Part shown: positions 24,019 through 30,971 of the stretch, piece after piece | Numbering within the stretch: position 1 is the stretch's first letter | Layout of the letters: each line of letters starts with the position of its first letter | Made by a program: the position numbers and the translations under genes | Notes under the pieces: generated by a model | Database searches by the model: none | What the model was told of the DNA's origin: nothing | What the model saw: only the letters and a program-made list of their open reading frames with translations | DNA from: Chloroflexota bacterium | GTDB lineage: Bacteria; Chloroflexota; Anaerolineae; Anaerolineales; Villigracilaceae | Assembly (NCBI GenBank): GCA_016866215.1 | Contig: VGNE01000037.1 | Span: forward strand, 1-37,787 | Length of the DNA stretch: 37,787 nt | Reading direction: 5' to 3'

Positions 24019-24302
24019 ACTCACCAGCCACATGGCTGGAATTGGCTGAGAGCAAGCTCGATCATGCGCGTCGCATATTTGAAATTGGTTTGTTCGACGA
24101 CGCAGTATCCCGCGCATACTATGCAATGTTTTATGCAGCAAAAGGGGCCTTACTTGCCGAAGGCGAAGATTTACGCCGACATTCCTCTGCTATCACAAAA
24201 TTCCGCGAACTTTTTGTCGTTACCGGTCGCATAGACGCGGAGTATCTACAATTTGGAATATCAAAAGGTGACGGAAAGAAAAATCCAGATCGTGGTTTTT
24301 GA
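24015..24302 (+). CDS. HEPN-domain protein with a replaced C-terminal end
   Basis: From ATG at 24015, 95 residues are encoded. The HEPN core is present: LAESKLDHARRIFEIGLFDD, then SRAYYAMFYAAKGALLAEG (residues 32-50), then RRHSSAITKFRELFV. Family members are usually about 120-140 residues. After residue ~76 the sequence (LQFGISKGDGKKNPDRGF) is low in hydrophobics and unlike HEPN. The same bases in another frame encode the end of a nitroreductase-like gene (24244-24315). The HEPN reading thus seems to have been cut and joined to foreign DNA, ending at the first chance stop. The remaining protein may be inactive or less toxic. ATG overlaps the MNT stop. Confidence 0.75.
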   Translation: MNSPATWLELAESKLDHARRIFEIGLFDDAVSRAYYAMFYAAKGALLAEGEDLRRHSSAITKFRELFVVTGRIDAEYLQFGISKGDGKKNPDRGF

Positions 24303-24315
24303 ACCGAGAGGTTAA
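24244..24315 (+). pseudogene. 3' fragment of a deazaflavin-dependent nitroreductase-like gene (right copy)
   Basis: A 23-codon frame, different from the HEPN frame, reads IYNLEYQKVTERKIQIVVF and ends EPRG before TAA. It aligns with the left fragment (YQ..T.R.I.IVVF.P shared), at roughly 58 per cent base identity over 20 codons. Its start marks where HEPN homology ends. Confidence 0.45.
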
Positions 24316-24459
24316 TCGGAACTCGAAGAAATTTTGCGTAACAAATCACCAAGTTCATATTTTGACTTAAGATGCATTATGATAAAATCCCACCACTAAA
24401 CAAAGGACGCTTGGGGGAGCACGAGCCTTTGCAAACCTATTTATTTCGGAGAACAACTT

Positions 24460-25218
24460 ATGCCGCGTCGTTCACTCACTCGCCTCTACAAAGACGAGTT
24501 CTCAAACTATTCGCTTGCCAGATTCCAACAGGACTTACTTGCAGGTTTAACTGTCGCCGCGGTTGCCCTTCCGCTCGCGCTTGCATTCGGAGTCGCATCA
24601 GGTGCATCTGCTGCTGCGGGGTTGGTCACTGCCATTCTTGCAGGGCTCATCATGGGTCTGCTCGGCGGCGCGCCCTATCAGATCAGCGGGCCGACAGGCG
24701 CGATGTCCGCGGTATTGATCGTGCTTGTGGCGCGTTACGGTCTTGAAGGCATCTGGGTCGCGGGCTTGCTCTCAGGCACACTCCTGCTCGTCATCGGCCT
24801 CATGCGCCTCGGCCGCTTCATCGCCTTCATCCCCGCGTCCGTCATCAGCGGCTTCACCTCGGGCATCGCCCTCATCATCTTCATCGGCCAGATCGACAAT
24901 CTTTTGGGAATCAAAACTCCTCCCACAGAAACTGCCGCGGGTAAATTCATTGGATATTTCAACGGTGGATTGGCACCCAATCTCCAACCCTTCGACGGGC
25001 TCAGGGCAGAGTCTCTGATTCTCGGATTAATTGTAATTGGAACCATGCTATTCATGCCGAAAAAATGGGACGCGCGTTTCCCCGCGAGTGCCCTCTGGTG
25101 CGATGACCATGAGTCCACCCATTTTCATACGCGCCAGTATTTCACGCAGTGCTGCAAAATCAGCTTCAAAACGGTTCAACCAGATCCCATTTATCGCACG
25201 GCCAATTGTCCCAAATAA
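24460..25218 (+). pseudogene. SulP-family anion transporter, truncated
   Basis: The N-terminal ~208 residues are a normal SulP permease: a FQQDLLAGLTVAAVALPLAL start, the signature GLLGGAPYQISGPTGAM, and further helices (FIPASVISGFTSGIALIIF) up to MPKKWDARFPAS. SulP proteins are normally ~500-570 residues, with 12-14 segments and a C-terminal STAS domain. Near 25085-25100 the homology stops, and the remaining ~43 codons are antisense to the acyltransferase fragment at 25048-25425. The bicarbonate/sulfate uptake function is therefore lost. CGGAG lies ten bases before ATG, and a -10-like TAAAAT lies upstream at about 24380. Confidence 0.85.
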
Positions 25219-25425
25219 CGGATGGTTCTTATACTTTTCTGCTATTGCCATGATGATGTCTTCCCGGTCGAGTATGTAAAGCAAAACTGCAGAATCCAAC
25301 CGACCCAAATGATTCGAAGCAATAAGCACATTGCCTTGCGGAATTCTATCCATGCCAACCAATTCCACATCAGCGATGATATTCATCAAGAAACGCACCA
25401 TGGCGCGTAAAGTTTTATATTTCAT
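25048..25425 (-). pseudogene. PlsC-like acyltransferase, 3'-truncated
   Basis: The first ~112 residues match 1-acyl-glycerol-3-phosphate acyltransferases: SNHLGRLDS (His39 and Asp44 of HX4D) and VIAPEGTRG. After EGTRG the frame runs antisense into the SulP fragment, adding ~12 unrelated residues. The C-terminal half (normally ~90 more residues) is missing. It is a paralogue of the intact gene at 25576-26244, 150 bases upstream on the same strand. A TACAAT hexamer (25432-25437) lies exactly six bases before its ATG, so the promoter is probably still active. Confidence 0.8.
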
Positions 25426-25431
25426 ATGGGT

Positions 25432-25437
25432 ATTGTA
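25432..25437 (-). promoter_or_regulatory. -10 element of a leaderless truncated plsC
   Basis: TACAAT on the minus strand is six bases from the ATG at 25425, and no SD is present. Confidence 0.4.
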
Positions 25438-25575
25438 ACAACAATTCTTATTTCACAGTGCAGTACGCCAGTACGGTGGGCAATCCCTTGTTTTTAGGAG
25501 ACTGCCTCCTCTTAACTACACGAGCGCCTCGCAGAGACACGCATAGCCCAGCGTACATTCCAAGAATTGAAATTG

Positions 25576-26244
25576 TTATTCACTTCCATTCAACAGCTCT
25601 ATCAATCTTGGATGCTCAGCATAATATCCGCGGTTTTTTTCCGGCAGCATCACAGCAATGCGGCACATGATTTCATCAGTATATTGCTGCAAAGTCTCTT
25701 CGCGATTCCCTTTTGGAAAAGGAGGCAGCATAAAAGATTTTCCCGCGGTGATTTTTATATAAGTTCGACGAAATCGTTTGAGGTTGCCTTTAAAAATCCG
25801 ATCTTCCGAGCCGGAAATCGCAACAGGCAGGATCTGCCAACCCATTTTAGAGGCGAGATAAGCCACACCAGGTTTCCCTTGCGCCATTTTTTCATCACGT
25901 GCGCGTGTCCCTTCGGGCGCAATAATCAAGGTCTGTCCTTCCTGCATACGTTTCATCATTGCGCGCATGGATTTAAGGTCAGGGTTGAAGCGGTCAATAA
26001 AAATAAAGTTGAGATATTTACCGAGCCATTTCAGAACTGGGTTCTCCTCCCACTTTTCTGCAACGGGAATAAAGAGGTTCCAGCGATCCAGGGCGTAATA
26101 CGCCATCGGCGCATCCAAAATACCAAGGTGGTTGACGGCGATCACAAAGCCGCCTTTTTCCGGCAGGTTTTCGTAACCGGAAACTTCTATTTTTGTGATA
26201 AGTTTCAAAACAGTATGAATGAGCCAGCGCAGGAATTTTTTCAT
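25576..26244 (-). CDS. 1-acyl-sn-glycerol-3-phosphate acyltransferase family protein
   Basis: The product has 222 residues, full length for the PlsC family. The catalytic HX4D motif is NHLGILD (His39, Asp44). FIDRFNPDLKSMR is the glycerol-phosphate-binding block, IIAPEGTRARDEK lies near residue 110, and a later GWQILPVAISGSE follows. It should acylate lysophosphatidic acid at the inner membrane surface in phospholipid synthesis. The hydrophobic start (FLRWLIHTVLKLITKI) is probably membrane-associated. A truncated paralogue follows downstream. ATG at 26244 has TAAAAT exactly six bases upstream and no SD. Confidence 0.87.
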   Translation of the reverse strand: MKKFLRWLIHTVLKLITKIEVSGYENLPEKGGFVIAVNHLGILDAPMAYYALDRWNLFIPVAEKWEENPVLKWLGKYLNFIFIDRFNPDLKSMRAMMKRMQEGQTLIIAPEGTRARDEKMAQGKPGVAYLASKMGWQILPVAISGSEDRIFKGNLKRFRRTYIKITAGKSFMLPPFPKGNREETLQQYTDEIMCRIAVMLPEKNRGYYAEHPRLIELLNGSE

Positions 26245-26250
26245 GGTTTA

Positions 26251-26256
26251 ATTTTA
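26251..26256 (-). promoter_or_regulatory. -10 element of a leaderless plsC
   Basis: TAAAAT on the minus strand ends six bases before the ATG at 26244. The preceding TG could extend it. Confidence 0.5.
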
Positions 26257-26350
26257 CACGGTTTTAGGAGGATGGGTCTCGTTTGCATTCAACATAAAAG
26301 CCCCATTTTCATAGGGCTTTGAAATCCATGCGATCTTCCTCAGAAGCGGC

Positions 26351-26695
26351 TTACCTGCTATATTCGTTAAACATTTTCAGGAAGATATCGTAATCGGCCG
26401 GGGTCATGTTCACGATTTTGAAACCGACGTTATACATACCGGGAGCCAATAGATCGCTCTGGCACCACGTAGCACGCCCGACAAAGATCAAATAGGTTTT
26501 GCTTGCGATCTCGCCAGTATGGTCAATTCGAAGCCGAATATCCTTATTTAGCGGTACTGGATAATTGCTGTCCAATTTAAAGCCGCCCGAGCTTATATCT
26601 GAGATATGACCAACCAGCTTGTCAGTGCTGTCGTCAACAACGCGCATGTAATAAGAAAAGTTTTTTCGCGCCAGGTTTCGGCGTTCTGCAGCCAT
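26351..26695 (-). CDS. PilZ-domain c-di-GMP-binding protein
   Basis: The product has 114 residues. The PilZ pattern is visible: AAERRNLARKNFSYYMRV (basic c-di-GMP-binding start) and DISSGGFKLDSNYPVPL, equivalent to the D/NxSxxG motif. ATG at 26695 is chosen because AAAGGAGG lies five bases upstream; the longer frame to 26740 adds residues lying on the leader and SD. It likely binds c-di-GMP and passes the signal to a partner, perhaps type IV pili or gliding machinery. The divergent DUF4388/GTPase genes support a role in surface behaviour. Confidence 0.82.
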   Translation of the reverse strand: MAAERRNLARKNFSYYMRVVDDSTDKLVGHISDISSGGFKLDSNYPVPLNKDIRLRIDHTGEIASKTYLIFVGRATWCQSDLLAPGMYNVGFKIVNMTPADYDIFLKMFNEYSR

Positions 26696-26728
26696 GAAGA
26701 CCTCCTTTAAATAATTACTGGTTGCATT

Positions 26729-26757
26729 AGTATATATCAATAGTCACCAAGAATCAA
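26729..26757 (-). promoter_or_regulatory. PilZ gene promoter
   Basis: On the minus strand TTGATT (26752-26757) and TATACT (26729-26734) are spaced by 17 bases, upstream of a leader with a strong SD. Confidence 0.6.
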
Positions 26758-26794
26758 GTTTGTGCGTTAAAACTTAACAATAATGTATATTTAA

Positions 26795-26824
26795 TTGACG
26801 CAATCTGAACTTTACATGTATAAT
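26795..26824 (+). promoter_or_regulatory. DUF4388-GTPase operon promoter
   Basis: TTGACG (26795-26800) and TATAAT (26819-26824) are 18 bases apart. This is the best sigma-70-type promoter in the window, 38 bases before the ATG. Confidence 0.7.
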
Positions 26825-26862
26825 TTTCCAATCCATCTCTTTTTTGGGTAAGCAGTGAACTC

Positions 26863-27669
26863 ATGGCTCTGCACGGAAATTTACGGGATTTTACAATTAC
26901 CCAACTTCTCAACCTGATCATCCTGGCCAGCAAGACTGGCACTTTGATTGTGGATGGTATCTCGGAACAGGCCTATATATCATTTCGCGAGGGGAAACTG
27001 GCTTATGTCCGAATTGGCAAGGAGGACGGAAGCCTGGCCGCCGTACTTCATAAGGCAAATAAGATCAATGTCAATCAATACCGCGCGATTGCAGACCGTG
27101 CCGGCCAGATGACCGACAAGGAGCTGGGACTGCTTCTTGTTAACGCAGGATATATGACACGGGAAGATATTCTGCTGAATTTGCAGGGATATTTCACTGA
27201 GATGGTGCGCAGGTTGTTTACGTGGGTGGAGGGGATATTCCGTTTTGAGAACGAGATGCTGCCCCCCGGAGACAAAATTAATATAAGGCTTGATCTTGAG
27301 AACATCATTATTGAAGGTTCGCGCCAGTTGCGCGAGCTTGACCAATTGCAGGATGAGATTCCCAGCCTGGATATGGCGCTTAAGTTTACCGAACGCCCGT
27401 TGACCCATGTTAATTTGAGCGTGGAAGAATGGAAGGTGGTCAAATTTGTGGACCCGAAGAATACGATGCGGCAGATCGCGGGTACGAATAAGTTGACCGA
27501 AATTGAGATCCGTAGAATTGTATACGGTCTTTTGCAGGCCGGTTTGGTTGAATTGGTACGTCCTGCCGGTGCGCCCGTTCAGCAGAATCCAAAGATGTTC
27601 CCAATGCAAGGCAAGGAAGAACGGAAATCATTGATCAACAAACTGATCGGTCGCATTCGCACGATATAG
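26863..27669 (+). CDS. DUF4388 (PatA N-terminal-like) regulatory protein
   Basis: The product has 268 residues. The N-terminal ~100 match DUF4388: MALHGNLRDFTITQLLNLI, then ASKTGTLIVDG and AYISFREGKLAYVRIG. A second part (KELGLLLVNAGYMTREDIL, then RRLFTWVEGIFRFEN) follows the same family style. The C-terminal ~80 residues form a winged-helix-like segment (MRQIAGTNKLTEIEIRRIVYGLLQAGLVELV). Such proteins are common scaffolds in gliding and pilus polarity systems. The gene lies 27 bases before the small GTPase gene, and the two are probably one operon from the promoter at 26795. Confidence 0.8.
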   Translation: MALHGNLRDFTITQLLNLIILASKTGTLIVDGISEQAYISFREGKLAYVRIGKEDGSLAAVLHKANKINVNQYRAIADRAGQMTDKELGLLLVNAGYMTREDILLNLQGYFTEMVRRLFTWVEGIFRFENEMLPPGDKINIRLDLENIIIEGSRQLRELDQLQDEIPSLDMALKFTERPLTHVNLSVEEWKVVKFVDPKNTMRQIAGTNKLTEIEIRRIVYGLLQAGLVELVRPAGAPVQQNPKMFPMQGKEERKSLINKLIGRIRTI

Positions 27670-27696
27670 TGCAAAAAGGTCGGAAGGATAAGCATT

Positions 27697-28236
27697 ATGC
27701 AAACGGTTAAAATGGTCGTGACAGGTCCATTTAACGCTGGCAAAACACAATTTATTCAGTCTGTCAGCGAAATTGATGTTGTCGCTACGGAACGCAAGAT
27801 TTCTTCAGATGAAGAACGCTCTGTTAAACCTGCGACCACGGTGGCAATGGATTTCGGACGCATCACGGTGGATGGGGATCTGATTCTGTATCTGTTTGGC
27901 ACGCCTGGCCAAAAGCGTTTCGATTTCATGTGGGAGATTCTTTCTGAGGGCATGTTGGGCTTTATTGTTATGGTGGATAGCACCCGTCCTGAAACTTTCC
28001 GCGAGGCGCGCTCGATCCTCGAAACCTTCCGGGCGTATGCTCCCACACCTTTTGTGGTTGCCGCAAATAAGCAGGATATCGAAGATGCATGGGAACTTGA
28101 AGATATGCGTCACGCCCTGCGTCTTGATCAGGAAACCAAGCTTTTGCCTTGTGTCGCCACAAACCGTGATACGGTCAAAACAGTATTACTTGAGTTGTTA
28201 TATTGCATCTTAAAAGATATGGAATCCGCGAAATAA
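27697..28236 (+). CDS. Small Ras-like GTPase (MglA-related / ATP-GTP-binding family)
   Basis: The product has 179 residues. G1 is GPFNAGKT (10-17), G3 is GTPGQ (68-72, replacing DxxG), and G4 is ANKQD (about 123-127). This is the bacterial DUF/Arf-like GTPase group, often encoded with roadblock/LC7 or DUF4388 proteins. It should cycle between GTP and GDP forms to control polarity or surface motility with the preceding DUF4388 protein. Ser or Thr of the P-loop is Thr17. GGAAGGA precedes the ATG. No roadblock gene is in the window. Confidence 0.87.
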   Translation: MQTVKMVVTGPFNAGKTQFIQSVSEIDVVATERKISSDEERSVKPATTVAMDFGRITVDGDLILYLFGTPGQKRFDFMWEILSEGMLGFIVMVDSTRPETFREARSILETFRAYAPTPFVVAANKQDIEDAWELEDMRHALRLDQETKLLPCVATNRDTVKTVLLELLYCILKDMESAK

Positions 28237-28253
28237 GGGTCGGGTTTATCCTT

Positions 28254-28350
28254 TGCTGGCATATCAGGGTCCCTGTGATGGGCATGTACGGGGATAAAGA
28301 TGTCATTGTCCATCCCTTGCAGTGGCAACCCATGCAAAAAGGTGTGAGTG
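28254..28350 (+). pseudogene. C-terminal remnant of an alpha/beta hydrolase
   Basis: An in-frame stretch reads HIRVPVMGMYGDKDVIVHP then LQWQPMQKGV. This resembles the strand and acid-residue loop near the end of alpha/beta-hydrolases (VPVLGIYGDKDxIVxPxQ). There is no start, no catalytic nucleophile and no histidine part. It lies between the GTPase gene and the sulfotransferase promoter. Confidence 0.5.
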
Positions 28351-28393
28351 CACCCTCCTGTAAAACCGTCAATCAAAAAAAAGCATTTACTGA

Positions 28394-28399
28394 TAGAAT
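28394..28399 (+). promoter_or_regulatory. -10 element upstream of the sulfotransferase
   Basis: TAGAAT lies five bases before an ATG at 28405 that opens a 13-codon frame (MKSHLWLFPKQGM) ending at 28446. The sulfotransferase starts at 28461, or possibly at 28419. The short frame may be a leaderless upstream peptide. Confidence 0.35.
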
Positions 28400-28460
28400 A
28401 GCGCATGAAATCGCACTTATGGCTTTTTCCAAAACAAGGTATGTAAGGATCCCGTCTTCA

Positions 28461-29648
28461 ATGAAATATAACTTCCGCCTTTTTTGGCGCACTTTTTATC
28501 GTTCATTTTTCAACTCAAAAAACACCCCTGCCCGCCTCACCCGCAAACGCTTTCTCTTCCTCGCCCTCTTTTACATTGTTTGGCCGGTCGGCATGCTCAT
28601 CCACTGGTTTTGTTTCTGGCTGGATGACATGCTCTTCCCCGGTTACAAAAATCAGCCCATCGAAAAACCGTTGTTTATCCTCGGCAACCTGCGCAGCGGA
28701 TCAACTTTTTTGCACCGCCTGCTCTCCCGCGATTCGGAAACTTTTACCAGCCTGACCACATGGGATATTTATCTCACGCCTTCGATCACACAAAAGAAGA
28801 TCACGCAATTCGTATCGCGGCTCGATAAAAAATATTTCAACAACACTTTGCATCGTTTGCTCTACGCCTTCGACCGCCGCACGCTTGGCAAAATAAAAAT
28901 CCACCCCATTTCCTTCTTCCAACCCGAAGAGGATGAAAATATCCACCTGCATATTTGGGACGGCTATTTCGTCACCTTCCTTTTCCCGTTCATGGACGAG
29001 ATGCCGAATTATCAGCACTTCGACGAAGCGCTCAGCCCCGAACATAAAAAACGCATCATGACTTTTTATAAGTCCATGCTGCAAAGGCACTTGTATGCAA
29101 CCGGGGAAAAATATTTTGTGGCAAAAGATCCGGCTTTCAGCGCCAAAATCGAAACGCTGGTTGAATTCTTCCCGGATGCGCGCATCATCTACCTGGCCCG
29201 CAATCCGCTGGATATGCTCCCGTCCACCATTTCCTGGATCAACTACGCGCGCCGCCAATTCACCGACCCCGGCGAAGGATATTTTTATCTGGACGAGATC
29301 GTAGACATGACCAAGTACTGGTACAGTCACCCCATCCATTATCTGGATACGCATCCCTCTGCGCGACACCTGATCCTGAAATACGACGACCTGATCCAAC
29401 GCCCGGAGTTTGTCATTCGTTCGTTCTATGAACAATTCGGTTATCCTGATAAACCCGGCCTGCCCGTTATCATTGACCAGGCAGTCAAAGAGACGCTCTC
29501 CTTCAACAGCGACCATACCTACTCCTACGAAGAAATGGGATTCACCCGCAAACAGATCGTGAATATATACGCTGATATTTTCAAGCGCTTTGAATTTGAA
29601 ACCCGCGCAGAGGTGCCCATTACGAAAAGCATTGAGCTGGATATGTAA
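28461..29648 (+). CDS. Sulfotransferase family protein
   Basis: The product has 395 residues. The 5'-phosphosulfate-binding loop is LRSGSTFLHRLL (about 75-86) and the 3'-phosphate-binding segment is ARNPLDMLPSTISW, as in PAPS-dependent sulfotransferases (Sulfotransfer_3). A hydrophobic N-terminal helix (FLFLALFYIVWPVGMLIHWF) suggests membrane association. It would transfer sulfate from PAPS to an unknown lipid, sugar or peptide. ATG at 28461 follows AAGGAT; an in-frame ATG at 28419 would add 14 residues. A longer open frame back to 28203 overlaps the GTPase and is rejected because the promoter and a hydrolase remnant lie there. Confidence 0.8.
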   Translation: MKYNFRLFWRTFYRSFFNSKNTPARLTRKRFLFLALFYIVWPVGMLIHWFCFWLDDMLFPGYKNQPIEKPLFILGNLRSGSTFLHRLLSRDSETFTSLTTWDIYLTPSITQKKITQFVSRLDKKYFNNTLHRLLYAFDRRTLGKIKIHPISFFQPEEDENIHLHIWDGYFVTFLFPFMDEMPNYQHFDEALSPEHKKRIMTFYKSMLQRHLYATGEKYFVAKDPAFSAKIETLVEFFPDARIIYLARNPLDMLPSTISWINYARRQFTDPGEGYFYLDEIVDMTKYWYSHPIHYLDTHPSARHLILKYDDLIQRPEFVIRSFYEQFGYPDKPGLPVIIDQAVKETLSFNSDHTYSYEEMGFTRKQIVNIYADIFKRFEFETRAEVPITKSIELDM

Positions 29649-29663
29649 AAAGAAAACAAAAAA

Positions 29664-29692
29664 AGAGCGCCTTACGGCGCTCTCATTTTGTT
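29664..29692. terminator. Bidirectional terminator between the sulfotransferase gene and lgt
   Basis: AGAGCGCC (29664-29671) and GGCGCTCT (29676-29683) form a stem with a four-base loop and a T-rich tail; an A-run precedes it for the other strand. Confidence 0.8.
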
Positions 29693-29695
29693 TCG

Positions 29696-30730
29696 CTACT
29701 TGTTACTTTTACTTTTCGTCACTGTTTTCTTTGCAGGCACTTTCTTTACAAGTATCTTTGCCCTTGCAACCGGCTTTCCCTTTACAGGTTTGGAAACCAC
29801 TTGATCATCCATATTTTCCGCATCTTCGGCAAAAGGCTTAACCCGCGCACGAGGTTTTTTTTCAGCCTTCGTGATTTGATACTTATCCTCCCATCCTTCA
29901 GCCAGGGCAAGCTGCAATTTCCCGTAACGGACAAGCAGCATGACCACACCCGTAATTGCCATTAAAAATGACACCAGCATCGTGTAACTGACAAATGATT
30001 CGCCGATGCGCGGCTGGTCTGGGCGGAAGAATTCAATGAAGGCGCGTGAAAGGCCGGCTAACATCAGCCATGCGCTGAATAACGCACCCGGCTTTAACCG
30101 CTCCTCATAACGGCGTGAAAGCCGCCACAAGAATAGTACGATTAGAATATTCAGGATCATTTCATAGGCAAAGGTCGGGTGGAAGCGGGTTGTCTCAACC
30201 GGGAACAGGCTCAGGTCCGAGTATTGAGCGAGACGATGGCCTGTCTCGATGGGGATGCCCCATGGAAGTTGAGTAGGCTGGCCATACAATTCCTGATTGA
30301 TGAAATTTGCAGGACGCGCAATGGCCTGTCCCAGCAATGTCGCCGGAGCCAACGCATCGAGGAAGAGCCACATATCCTTCCCGCTTCTTTGCAGGAAGAT
30401 GGCAAGCGCAATCACGCCAAAGAGCAAACCACCAAAGAAATGCAAGCCGCCTTCGGGGATATTCAAAATTTTTGCGGGATTATCGGTATAGTAAGTGCTT
30501 CCCCCAAGGATATTGTTCACGACATACCACAAACGCGCGCCGATAATGCCGGCAGGCAAAACCCAGATCATCGCATCCCAGATCACTTCACCGTTCTCGC
30601 CGCGCCGCTTAATCTCCCTTTCAGCCCATAATGCGCCTGCAACTGCGCCAAGCATCACCAATACTCCGTACCAGCGCAGGACAATTTCCCAATTAAACAG
30701 TTTGAACGAAAAAATTACAGGATCTATCAT
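29696..30730 (-). CDS. lgt: Prolipoprotein diacylglyceryl transferase
   Basis: The product has 344 residues and seven predicted membrane helices. Family blocks are present: WYGVLVMLGAVAGALWAERE, GGLHFFGGLLFGVIALAIF, ARPANFINQELYG (the conserved Arg and Asn kept, but Gly changed to Ala and Pro inserted at the usual GRxGNF motif), and EFFRPDQPRIG. Lgt attaches diacylglycerol to the lipobox cysteine of prolipoproteins such as the SIMPL protein at 5279. The last ~60 residues are a Lys/Ala/Val-rich tail beyond the enzyme. ATG at 30730 follows GAAGAGG. Confidence 0.9.
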   Translation of the reverse strand: MIDPVIFSFKLFNWEIVLRWYGVLVMLGAVAGALWAEREIKRRGENGEVIWDAMIWVLPAGIIGARLWYVVNNILGGSTYYTDNPAKILNIPEGGLHFFGGLLFGVIALAIFLQRSGKDMWLFLDALAPATLLGQAIARPANFINQELYGQPTQLPWGIPIETGHRLAQYSDLSLFPVETTRFHPTFAYEMILNILIVLFLWRLSRRYEERLKPGALFSAWLMLAGLSRAFIEFFRPDQPRIGESFVSYTMLVSFLMAITGVVMLLVRYGKLQLALAEGWEDKYQITKAEKKPRARVKPFAEDAENMDDQVVSKPVKGKPVARAKILVKKVPAKKTVTKSKSNK

Positions 30731-30757
30731 ATAGTACCTCTTCGTTAAGTTTTGGCG

Positions 30758-30763
30758 ATTATA
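30758..30763 (-). promoter_or_regulatory. lgt promoter (extended -10)
   Basis: TATAAT preceded by TGA forms an extended -10 on the minus strand, 27 bases before the ATG. No good -35 is needed or seen. Confidence 0.5.
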
Positions 30764-30858
30764 TCATCCAATTGTCATAAAGAATTTTTTCAATAAGGAG
30801 GGTTGATCTTTAAACCAAGTTCTTGCTTGAATGAAAAAACTAGCGTTACAGAGTGTCG

Positions 30859-30879
30859 CACGCATGTAAGACATGCGTG
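30859..30879. repeat. Perfect 9-bp hairpin in the lgt-chlI intergenic region
   Basis: CACGCATGT (30859-30867) and ACATGCGTG (30871-30879) flank a three-base loop. There is no T-run. It sits between two divergent promoters and could be a protein-binding site or a repeat remnant. Confidence 0.5.
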
Positions 30880-30946
30880 ACTAGCCAGAATTGCGATCTT
30901 TCCTGGCAAATTCTGCCATAAGTTTAGTAAATTATGCAACAGGCGG

Positions 30947-30952
30947 TATAAT
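30947..30952 (+). promoter_or_regulatory. Chelatase operon -10 element
   Basis: A perfect TATAAT, 19 bases before the ATG at 30972, with GGAG at 30961-30964 as ribosome site. TTTAGT lies 18 bases upstream as a weak -35. Confidence 0.5.
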
Positions 30953-30971
30953 CACGGCTTGGAGTAAACAA

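Noticed and set aside
24372-24746. Frame overlapping the start of the SulP gene
   Set aside because: The Arg/Cys-rich translation is an out-of-frame reading of the permease gene.
25426-25575. Gene in the gap between the two acyltransferases
   Set aside because: No frame with a start and SD, and no recognisable fragment.
28203-28460. Long N-terminal extension of the sulfotransferase
   Set aside because: It overlaps the GTPase gene and reads through a hydrolase remnant and a promoter; family homology begins after 28461.
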